A stretch of DNA of 64,000 nt from Candidatus Hydrogenedentota bacterium (GTDB lineage Bacteria; Hydrogenedentota; Hydrogenedentia; Hydrogenedentales; Hydrogenedentaceae). The notes below the pieces were generated by a model. That model did no database searches. It was not told the origin of the DNA and was given only the letters and a program-made list of their open reading frames with translations. Shown one piece after another: positions 26,088 through 33,680 of this stretch; position 1 is the first letter of the stretch; every line of letters starts with the position of its first letter. Location: NCBI GenBank assembly GCA_026415215.1, contig JAOAHN010000037.1, positions 1 to 64,000 on the forward strand. The letters run 5' to 3'. A program made the position numbers and the translations under genes.

Positions 26088-29000
26088 TTATTTCAGTTCT
26101 AACTTAACTGTAAGATGTGGGTTTTCAAGCCCGACTACGAGAGGGGATGTTAGTTCGATGCTGATTAGAGGTCTATTATAAGAATCGGTTGTTACCTCGC
26201 CAACAGTGAAAGATTTAGGTGGTAAATTAAATTTATCAGTAATTAAATCTGCTTTTCTAATGGATACCCTATCAACCGGAAGTAAAATCTTGGTTATCTC
26301 TAATTCTCCAAATTCCACATTTATAGTAAGGGTTACCTCATTTTTTTGTTTTTCAAAGATAAATGTTCCCCATCCTGTCCCAGTTGAGAAGAAAAATTTT
26401 CCATCACATGAGGGGGTTCTCGGAATAATTTTTAATGTTCGGTTGTCGTAGTAGAACCCAGATGCCAAAATTAGCATGGCATAAGAGGACATCGCTCGTG
26501 CATAATGTCCACCACATTCAATTTCGCTAAAGGGGTTTTTTCTCACACCTGTGTACCTTGATCTTACACCTTCTACAATTTCAAGTGCTTTGTCCCACAT
26601 TCCTTCAGCAATCATTAATCCCGCAATCTGATACTCCATCCCAGTCCATATTTCATCGCAATATAATATTGGAGATTCAGGCCTTCCTCCCTTAGGCCAA
26701 CTGCACATTAGTAATCCCGGTTCGTCATCCTCTGCAAATCTTCTCGGCGTCTGGATATGCCCGTAGAAATTTTTTCTCCAGTTGTATTTGTAAATTGAAT
26801 TTAGGGTGGTTGTTATGTATTCTTTAGGAAAGAGGTATCCTAAGTTTAGAATATTTGCCCACCATTGTCCTAATAACTGGTCGGAGTGGCACCCAGGTCC
26901 ATAGCAGTTCATTTGGTTATATACTTCTTGCCCGACATCCGGAGCGTCATACAGGTTAATAAAATATTCTCCATTCCAGCATTTTTCTATGTATTTATCT
27001 CTCCCAGAATTAAACCTTTTACTACACTCTTCTATCAAAATTTTGTCAGGATAATTAAATTCTTTTAGTAGAGTTTCCATAGCTTTAAGAGTAGCGAGGT
27101 AGAGTGTTCCTATGAATGTGTTAGAACCATACAAATGGGTGTCGTATGTATTGGGTTGTTCCCCTCTGATAAATCCTTCTCCCTCAGGATCATGGTATCT
27201 TAATATGTGTTTAAGGACTTTTACTGCATAGGGGATAAGAGGCTCGATCAACCTCTTGTTATTGGCTATACGATACTCTCTATAAAGCTTCAGTAGTGTG
27301 CCCAACTCTCCATCCAGTGCGTGATGAAAAGGTCCGCCTATTTCATTTTTGAACTGAGCTTCTTCTATTGGAACAATGAGTCTATGAGGAATATAATACT
27401 CTGATTTTTCCATTTGGAAAAAAAGTTCTTGAAATCGGATTCTTTGCTCCAGTTGAGGAAATAAGAAGGGTAATGCTTGGGCATAGTTATATACATGAGT
27501 GCAGTTAAGGGGACAGCAGGCATCTGTGCCCTCAAAACCTCCTACAGTGCCATTCTCAAGGAAAATATATACTGGAGAATGTATTGTTGCTATATTTGCT
27601 CCTATTGCTTCAAGTACAACTTTGGGCAGTGAGGAGGAATAAAAATTTCTGTGAAATTTCTGGGTCATCGAATATAGATAGTCGTACTTTTCTATTCCAT
27701 ACTTGGCAACTTCTAATGCACTCCGGAATAGGTTATTATAGAAGTTACCTAACCTGTAGTCGTATCTCAATGGCTTTAGTTTCCATAAATATTGGTTATG
27801 CCTTGTTCTGTTAGGAAAGTACCAAGATAAGAAGAATACTACGGAGTCTCTTTCTTTAGGATTAAGTTTGAATTTATAACCTATAGCGCTGTTCCAAGTA
27901 TAGTATCTTTCTGCTGGAAGAGTAGATTCAGGTTCTGGAAGGCATCCATCTTTTGAAAATTTCTCCCAGAATGAATAAAAATTTCTCCATTGGGATGTTA
28001 TTTCTACTTTATCCTGGGATTTTAGAATTCCCATGCAAGTGTTTCCCCAAAGTATATGGGATGGACTATATCCTGTTGGGGGAGTATATTTGTTATTAGA
28101 AATTACGCTTATAACTGTAGATATTATGTCCCTTCTGGTTAATCCCTCACCCCACTTAGTAATGTCACCATTACACCATAAGATTCTTCCTTTCCCTATT
28201 TTCTTCGTAATTAATAGCGGTGATTTGTCCCCGTCTCTCAAAATTATATTTGCTTCTTTCGAATATGAAACATCAGAAAACTCAAAGAATTTATTTGCCC
28301 GAACGCTGAATGAAGATAAATTATCACTTATATCTTTTGCGTTTATAATCACTTCTCCATCTTTAATTTCTCCCTCCATTTTTTTAAATGGTAACCAACT
28401 CTTTATTATATTGATGCTCTCTTTTTTTATAGGTATCTCATCGGTAAAGATTATTTCGTCTATTAAGATATGCCCCCATCCTTCCTGGTCATTATCAACT
28501 ATCTCAAGATGACCGTTTTTCCCTTTGTATTCCGATATGTTCCAGATAACTTTTTTTAATGCTTCTGAATTGTCCCCTGTTGCTGATTTAACCTTATTAC
28601 CTTCTACATACAAGGCAATATAAATAGAATTTGGTTTGTTACCGCCACCTATTCTAAAGGTCAGGAAACTATGCTTTATAAGAAAATCTTTTGATATTGC
28701 CTTTCCAGTCTTTCGATCATCTCCATTGAAAGTGTTAATAAAAAACCTTCCTTCTTGGCCTGAGATGTCAGTTTGGTTCTGGAACTTTCCATCTGCTGGC
28801 TTCTCACCGAAGGCATCTCCAGAAACTTTCCAGTTTTTATAATTGCCGTTTTCAAAGTTGTCAAAGACCCACGGTTTTCTTCTTTTGTTTGAACTTTCCA
28901 GTGCATATACTAAGTGAGAAATTGAGTTGGTACCTCCATTTATTATTATGTAGGCTCCGCTCTTAAGTTTATCGTTCAATTTTTCTATTTTTGCATCAGA

Positions 29001-29879
29001 TATGAGTTTTTCTGATGGACCTAACCAATAAATGTCTTTATAATTTGAATCGGGCATTACATCAGTTTCAATTTCATCCCCGTAAAATATTTCTAAATTT
29101 TTTGTGAACCTTAGGGGGTATGCGGAATCAAATTGGTTCGTAAATAATCTTAATTTTTTGTCGAATTTATCTTCTCCAGAGTACTCATTTTCCATAAATA
29201 ACATCAAAGAATCTGGCATATAGAGGACCGTATTTTTATTCCCCTCGAACTCAGAATATTTCAATTGATGCAGTTTCAAATTCTGTGTTTCTGATGTGGT
29301 GCTTACTAACTCTGAATTTCCATCCCACCCAATTAAATTAGGAACACTTCCTAACAAAGTTCCAGTTAGGGGTTTATCAGTTTTATTTTCTAAGATAAAC
29401 TTGAAAAATATCAGCGGTAAAGAAGAGTTTTGTGTATCCAGCGGGATAAATGGTGAAAAGCATTCCATACTAATTTCCAATTCTGGATGGTAATCAAGGA
29501 AACTCAACTTAGCAAATGGAAATTCTCCTATAAACTGGATTTTATTAATACCTGGAGCCGGAAGGACTGGGTCGATTTGAAGTAGCTTAGTATCGGTAAT
29601 GTCTGAAGATCTTGCTAAGAATAGGGCAAAGAATGCGTCTGAAACATTAGCATTAGAGTTGAAATTGTTCATAATTTCCCATGGACTCAGCTTTCCGTTG
29701 CCCTTTATATATACTTGTCCAGCTCCGAAGCCACCAAGGGGGAAAGCAATTTCTTTTAAGTTATCTCCTTCATAGACCTTGTTAAGCAGGAAATCGATGT
29801 CATTGGCGTGAGGATAGGAGTGCGGAAATAATAGTATTGGGAGACATAATCCTACAATATATACTGCTTTTTTCCTCAT
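26088..29879 (-). CDS. Secreted GH116 (GBA2-like) beta-glucosidase/glucosylceramidase-type enzyme with inserted domains
   Basis: A 1263-residue protein with a signal peptide (VYIVGLCLPILLFPHSYPHA). Residues 40-230 match the GBA2/GH116 N-terminal domain start (LKEIAFPLGGFGAGQVYIKGNG). An insertion spans about 270-590. Within it, residues 337-481 form a jelly-roll like that of levanase/GH32 C-terminal or CBM66 domains (FDNFENGNYKNW, FLTFRIGGGNKPNSIYIALY, EGWGHILIDEIIF). The flanks look like halves of a GATase1/ThuA-type fold (GAYIIINGGTNS and LLITKKIGKGRILWCNGD). The catalytic (alpha/alpha)6 barrel is at about 710-1140: FEGTDACCPLNCTHVYNYAQALPFLFP with candidate nucleophile Glu783, and NTYDTHLYGSNTFIGTLYLATLKAM with candidate acid Asp913. 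It probably acts on beta-glucosides or similar glycans; substrate unknown. Confidence 0.82.
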   Translation of the reverse strand: MRKKAVYIVGLCLPILLFPHSYPHANDIDFLLNKVYEGDNLKEIAFPLGGFGAGQVYIKGNGKLSPWEIMNNFNSNANVSDAFFALFLARSSDITDTKLLQIDPVLPAPGINKIQFIGEFPFAKLSFLDYHPELEISMECFSPFIPLDTQNSSLPLIFFKFILENKTDKPLTGTLLGSVPNLIGWDGNSELVSTTSETQNLKLHQLKYSEFEGNKNTVLYMPDSLMLFMENEYSGEDKFDKKLRLFTNQFDSAYPLRFTKNLEIFYGDEIETDVMPDSNYKDIYWLGPSEKLISDAKIEKLNDKLKSGAYIIINGGTNSISHLVYALESSNKRRKPWVFDNFENGNYKNWKVSGDAFGEKPADGKFQNQTDISGQEGRFFINTFNGDDRKTGKAISKDFLIKHSFLTFRIGGGNKPNSIYIALYVEGNKVKSATGDNSEALKKVIWNISEYKGKNGHLEIVDNDQEGWGHILIDEIIFTDEIPIKKESINIIKSWLPFKKMEGEIKDGEVIINAKDISDNLSSFSVRANKFFEFSDVSYSKEANIILRDGDKSPLLITKKIGKGRILWCNGDITKWGEGLTRRDIISTVISVISNNKYTPPTGYSPSHILWGNTCMGILKSQDKVEITSQWRNFYSFWEKFSKDGCLPEPESTLPAERYYTWNSAIGYKFKLNPKERDSVVFFLSWYFPNRTRHNQYLWKLKPLRYDYRLGNFYNNLFRSALEVAKYGIEKYDYLYSMTQKFHRNFYSSSLPKVVLEAIGANIATIHSPVYIFLENGTVGGFEGTDACCPLNCTHVYNYAQALPFLFPQLEQRIRFQELFFQMEKSEYYIPHRLIVPIEEAQFKNEIGGPFHHALDGELGTLLKLYREYRIANNKRLIEPLIPYAVKVLKHILRYHDPEGEGFIRGEQPNTYDTHLYGSNTFIGTLYLATLKAMETLLKEFNYPDKILIEECSKRFNSGRDKYIEKCWNGEYFINLYDAPDVGQEVYNQMNCYGPGCHSDQLLGQWWANILNLGYLFPKEYITTTLNSIYKYNWRKNFYGHIQTPRRFAEDDEPGLLMCSWPKGGRPESPILYCDEIWTGMEYQIAGLMIAEGMWDKALEIVEGVRSRYTGVRKNPFSEIECGGHYARAMSSYAMLILASGFYYDNRTLKIIPRTPSCDGKFFFSTGTGWGTFIFEKQKNEVTLTINVEFGELEITKILLPVDRVSIRKADLITDKFNLPPKSFTVGEVTTDSYNRPLISIELTSPLVVGLENPHLTVKLELK

Positions 29880-29970
29880 ACCCGAGCCCCTTTCCCAGAT
29901 TTAATTGCGTATTTCTACTTTTTGATGCTTAAGGAAGTAATTAGAAGGAGGTAAAAAAGTATAGGTCTTA

Positions 29971-30216
29971 CTATTGTTGTTTTCCTTCTTTTTCCCTTTC
30001 TTTTGCTATGAGATCTTCGAGAACCTGAAGTAGGACATCAGTTTCTATTCCGTAAGCCATGCATACTTGTTCAATGGTTTCGAACCTGCTTATTCCACAG
30101 TGGGCACAGCCTCCGAGATGAAATGCTGCAAATACTTCCGCTACTCTCGGGTGAATTTGCATTGCTTCTGCAACAGGCATTTCCGGATAAAATGTTTTAT
30201 ATTCTTTTTCTGACAT
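29971..30216 (-). CDS. DUF1858 small redox-disulfide protein
   Basis: An 81-residue protein with the 'hybrid-cluster-associated redox disulfide' domain (DUF1858). Seen are VAEAMQIHPRVAEVFAAFHLGGCAHCGISRFETIEQVCMAYGI with a CxxC pair, and a final helix VLLQVLEDLIAKEREKEG. The tracked start adds MKGSK, but AAGGA sits six bases before the second Met, so I place the start there. Its function is not established in the family; single-domain forms are thought to carry a reactive disulfide. It is divergent from a Rieske-type protein gene about 100 bp away. Confidence 0.8.
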   Translation of the reverse strand: MSEKEYKTFYPEMPVAEAMQIHPRVAEVFAAFHLGGCAHCGISRFETIEQVCMAYGIETDVLLQVLEDLIAKEREKEGKQQ

Positions 30217-30322
30217 TTTGCTTCCTTTCATGTTATGTTAGAGTTTGTTAGAAATAATACCCCAATCTAATGGTATTAAACAAAATAATATATGTTAAAA
30301 TTTCAAATATTCTGGTGTATAT

Positions 30323-30637
30323 ATGATACTAAGACTTATAAGGAAAAGCGAGCTTTCTGAAGGAGATACAAAGTTAAAGAAACTAATGGGAAAAACATAT
30401 CTCGTTAGGAAAAATGCATCCGGTATCCAGGTTATTGAGTATATGTGCAGACATCAGCTTGCATCATTAGAGTTAGGTAAATTAGAAGGAAATGTGATAA
30501 CTTGTCCAAGACACAATTGGAAATATGACATCACTACTGGCGAGTGCATTTTCGGAGATGGCACTCCCCTGAAATTTTGTAAATTTGAAGAAGATAGTGA
30601 GTGGATTTATCTCGTCGTGGATTCAGACTATGAGTAG
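30323..30637 (+). CDS. Small Rieske [2Fe-2S] ferredoxin-like protein
   Basis: A 104-residue protein, nearly all one Rieske domain. The cluster ligands are CRH, then after 16 residues CPRH, in the classic Cys-x-His...Cys-x-x-His order, followed by the WKYDITTGECIFGDGTPLKFC strand pair typical of NirD and dioxygenase-ferredoxin types. It has no membrane anchor, so it is likely a soluble electron carrier. The reductase and terminal oxygenase partners are not adjacent. The last 15 bases overlap the convergent CPBP protease gene. It lies divergently to the DUF1858 gene, hinting at a shared redox role. Confidence 0.85.
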   Translation: MILRLIRKSELSEGDTKLKKLMGKTYLVRKNASGIQVIEYMCRHQLASLELGKLEGNVITCPRHNWKYDITTGECIFGDGTPLKFCKFEEDSEWIYLVVDSDYE

Positions 30638-31357
30638 CAAAGTTATCAATCCTATTTCTATTGCTAAGTGACACATAAAGGCAGGTATATTGTTTCTTCT
30701 TTTTTTAGTGTAAAATGTTGCCAATATAGAAAAGATGAACATTCCTACCGCTTCGGGGATAGGTTTTGATAAGTGATAAAGAGTTTCTACAGCTGGAACT
30801 AATAACCAGCCCTTGTCGGGGTATAGTGCCTCGCTTTCTTTAAGTAATAGATGTCTGTTTAACAATTCCCATCCCGGAAGCCAAGATATAATCCAAAACA
30901 CTTGTTGAAGAAAAAAGATAATCTTTGCCTCTTTTGGCAAGGCTCCTAATCCCGAATAGTAATTCCTCAAAGATGGCAATATAAATATCATTCCCAGAGA
31001 AAGAATACAAACCGCGGAGAAGACCATTAGGATGCATAGGTCCGGTTTTCCTAATTTAGCAATTGATAACCACTTAAGATCAATCCTTTTTTGAAATAAA
31101 AGAAGAGGTATCATAAACCATGTGAGGAATTTTAATATATCGAAGTGACTAAGGCAATTAAAGTGGGCAGAATATCTGACATTTCCCATTTTGTAAAAAA
31201 CATCTGAGATAGATATTCTTAGTACCGTGAAATTCAAAGGGATTTCTACCTCCATGGAAATGAGGAAATCAAGAGTTAATACAAAAATTATGTATCCGAT
31301 TATAAAGGCTGAGAAAAACTTTAATGAATGACCCTTGTTACTCTCCGCTTTTTTCAT
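30623..31357 (-). CDS. CPBP-type (CAAX/Abi) intramembrane protease-like protein
   Basis: A 244-residue membrane protein with about seven hydrophobic helices. The CPBP metalloprotease/glutamic protease motifs can be traced: motif 1 PGWELLNRHLLL (E-x-x-x-R, with Trp where most members have the first Glu), motif 2 ETLYHLSKPIPEAVGMFIFSIL, and motif 3 CHLAIE. Family members cleave prenylated or membrane proteins, or act in bacteriocin self-immunity. Its start overlaps the end of nth by 20 bases and its end overlaps the convergent Rieske gene. The WE variant of motif 1 makes activity less certain. Confidence 0.7.
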   Translation of the reverse strand: MKKAESNKGHSLKFFSAFIIGYIIFVLTLDFLISMEVEIPLNFTVLRISISDVFYKMGNVRYSAHFNCLSHFDILKFLTWFMIPLLLFQKRIDLKWLSIAKLGKPDLCILMVFSAVCILSLGMIFILPSLRNYYSGLGALPKEAKIIFFLQQVFWIISWLPGWELLNRHLLLKESEALYPDKGWLLVPAVETLYHLSKPIPEAVGMFIFSILATFYTKKRRNNIPAFMCHLAIEIGLITLLLIV

Positions 31358-31985
31358 AGTAATATTTGCATATATCAGCTAATATACATTCACTGCAGGT
31401 TGGTTTCTTTGCTTTGCATACTTTTCTCCCATGAAATACCAGTAGGTGAGAAAAGAAAGTCCACTTTTCCCGAGGAAGTAAGTGCATTAAATCTATCTCA
31501 ATTTTTAATGGGTTATCGGATGATGTAAGCCCTAACCTTTTTGATACCCTTTTGCAATGAGTGTCTACAATGATGCCTGGCGTATTAAAGCATTCTCCTA
31601 AGATTACATTGGCAGTTTTCCGGCCTACGCCAGGGAGTTTCAATAGTTCCTCCATTCTGTTAGGAACTTCACCCCCATATTGTTTTACGATAAGTTTGGA
31701 AGCTTCTATTATGCACTTTGCTTTATTTCTGTAAAAACCAACAGGTCTTATGAGTTTCTCGAGGGTCTTTTGTGAGACTTTTGCAAAGTCATGAGGAGTC
31801 TTTAGTTTTTCGAATAAACCTTTGCATACCAAATTTACCCGTTCATCGGTACATTGAGATGCCATTATTGTCATTATAAGCAACTCGAAAGGCGATCGGT
31901 AGTTCAATGTGCATTTAGCATTAGGGTAAAGTTTACTTAATCTCTTGTATATTTCATTGGCTATCTCTTTTTTTTCTTGAACCAA
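31338..31985 (-). CDS. nth: Endonuclease III (DNA glycosylase/AP lyase)
   Basis: A 215-residue base-excision-repair enzyme that removes oxidised pyrimidines and nicks the abasic site. The helix-hairpin-helix LPGVGRKTANVIL carries the catalytic Lys, and the catalytic Asp follows in IVDTHCKRVSKRLGL. The C-terminal [4Fe-4S] loop reads C-x6-C-x2-C-x5-C (KVCKAKKPTCSECILADIC). Length is standard. The start overlaps the end of polX by 25 bases, and the end overlaps the CPBP gene, forming a tightly packed repair block. Confidence 0.96.
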   Translation of the reverse strand: MVQEKKEIANEIYKRLSKLYPNAKCTLNYRSPFELLIMTIMASQCTDERVNLVCKGLFEKLKTPHDFAKVSQKTLEKLIRPVGFYRNKAKCIIEASKLIVKQYGGEVPNRMEELLKLPGVGRKTANVILGECFNTPGIIVDTHCKRVSKRLGLTSSDNPLKIEIDLMHLLPREKWTFFSHLLVFHGRKVCKAKKPTCSECILADICKYYYEKSGE

Positions 31986-33676
31986 TTTATGAATTCCTCA
32001 GCTGGGTAGGTGTTTAATACATCTTCGGGTGTTAGAAGCCCCTTTCTGGCGATGGAAACTCCGTAAGATAGGTATCTCATGTCTGGAATATCATGTGCGT
32101 CTGTTGTTATAACGAACTTTAATCCCCTGCACATACCTTTGTATACATTTTTCCAATCCAAGTCGAGTCTTTGAGGCTGGGCGTTTATCTCAATAGCTAC
32201 ATTGTTTTTTAAGCACTCATCAAAGATTTTTTCATAGTTGAGGGGGTAGCCTGCTCTTGTGAGCAAAAGTCTTCCTGATGGGTGTCCTAAGATGTGCGTA
32301 AAAGGGTTATTTATAGCACATGTTATCCTTTGGGTAGCGATATTTTCATCCATTTCTAATTTTGAATGTACGGAAACTACTACGATATCGAAAGTAGTAA
32401 GGATATCGTTAGGATAGTCAAGAGTTCCGTCTAATCGAATGTCACATTCTATACCTTTGAATATTTTGAAGGGTTTCAGCTTGATATTTAAGTTCTCAAT
32501 CTCATCATGCTGTTTTCTCACCGTATCTATATTTAGCCCTTTTGCATACCCTGCAGATTGGCTGTGATCACATACTACAAGGTATTCGTAGCCGTTATCT
32601 TTGCAGTATTCAGCAAGTTCTTCAATCGTATTATGACCATCACTGTAATTCGAGTGACAATGCACGATACCTTTAATTTCTCCTTCTTTAATCAGTCTAT
32701 CTATTCTTTTTTTTAGAATATCTTCTTCATATAATATTTCTCTAACTTCGGGCGGTAAGTATGGCTCATTTAGTAGTTCGAATATTGCATTTTCCGATAA
32801 AACTTCAATCCTGTTCTTGTGATGAAATATATTAAATTCTTTATCTACTTCAAATCCTTTTCTCTTGAGAGCAAATTTATACTTTTCTACAAAATCTTTA
32901 GAGCCTGTGTAGTAGAAAAGTTTAGTGTACTTGTTATGGGGTTCAGAAAAATGTATATTAAGTTTAATATTCTTGTAGATAAATTCCACAGAGTTGCTGT
33001 CTGATTTTTGGGAAGTAGTTATATCAAGTTCTTTTTCAATTTTTTTTATTACTTCAGATTTATCTTGAGTTACTACCATGATGTCCACATTGTTGATGGT
33101 CTCCGTAAATCTACGAACACTCCCTACGATATATACTTCATCAATGTTAGAAATACCGACTATTTTATTTACTATCTCATTTGCGATTTCATAGCCTTTG
33201 TCTATTAGATGAAAGCCTTCCCATTTAGATATCAGTTCAACTCCTTTAAGTATTTTGTTTTCTATTTTTTTGTTAAATCCAGGCAAGTTTGCTATTTTCC
33301 CTTCTAAGCAAGCGTTTTTTAGTTCCTCTATGGTTTTTATGTTCAGATGTTCAAATAGGACTTTTATCCTTTTACCTCCTAAGAAAGGGATTGAGAAGAG
33401 AGAGAGTAAAGATTCTGGATATTTATTCCTCATCTTTTCTAATGCGGGAACAGGCTCTCCTTTATATAAGGAGATTATTTTCTTTTCTATTGCTTCTCCT
33501 ATACCTTCTAATTCTCTAAGCTTATTGGTATTTATCAATTCCTCTATAGATTCTTGAGTATGTTCTAATGTGTCTGCAGCCTTTAGGTAAGATCTTATTT
33601 TGAATGGATTTTCGCCATCTATTTCCAAATACAATGAAAGTTCTCTCAGAGCCCTTATAATTTCTGCCTTGTCCAT
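31961..33676 (-). CDS. polX: PolX-family protein: family X polymerase-like domain plus PHP exonuclease
   Basis: A 571-residue protein with the bacterial PolX layout: an 8-kDa-like helical region and helix-hairpin-helix motifs (RELEGIGEAIEKKI; FSIPFLGGKRIKVL), a palm domain at about 150-310 and a PHP domain from about 335. The palm motif GSVRRFTETINNVD (185-198) has Asn196 where active enzymes have the first Asp of DxD, and KLNIHF has Asn240 where the third Asp is expected. PHP metal ligands look intact (VHCHSNYSDG, VVCDHS, GIECDIRLDG, SVHS, LGHPSGR, TTDAHD). So the 3'-5' exonuclease/AP-endonuclease half is probably active and the polymerase half probably not. It sits between lon and nth in one operon. 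Confidence 0.9.
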   Translation of the reverse strand: MDKAEIIRALRELSLYLEIDGENPFKIRSYLKAADTLEHTQESIEELINTNKLRELEGIGEAIEKKIISLYKGEPVPALEKMRNKYPESLLSLFSIPFLGGKRIKVLFEHLNIKTIEELKNACLEGKIANLPGFNKKIENKILKGVELISKWEGFHLIDKGYEIANEIVNKIVGISNIDEVYIVGSVRRFTETINNVDIMVVTQDKSEVIKKIEKELDITTSQKSDSNSVEFIYKNIKLNIHFSEPHNKYTKLFYYTGSKDFVEKYKFALKRKGFEVDKEFNIFHHKNRIEVLSENAIFELLNEPYLPPEVREILYEEDILKKRIDRLIKEGEIKGIVHCHSNYSDGHNTIEELAEYCKDNGYEYLVVCDHSQSAGYAKGLNIDTVRKQHDEIENLNIKLKPFKIFKGIECDIRLDGTLDYPNDILTTFDIVVVSVHSKLEMDENIATQRITCAINNPFTHILGHPSGRLLLTRAGYPLNYEKIFDECLKNNVAIEINAQPQRLDLDWKNVYKGMCRGLKFVITTDAHDIPDMRYLSYGVSIARKGLLTPEDVLNTYPAEEFINWFKKKKR

Positions 33677-33680
33677 ATTT

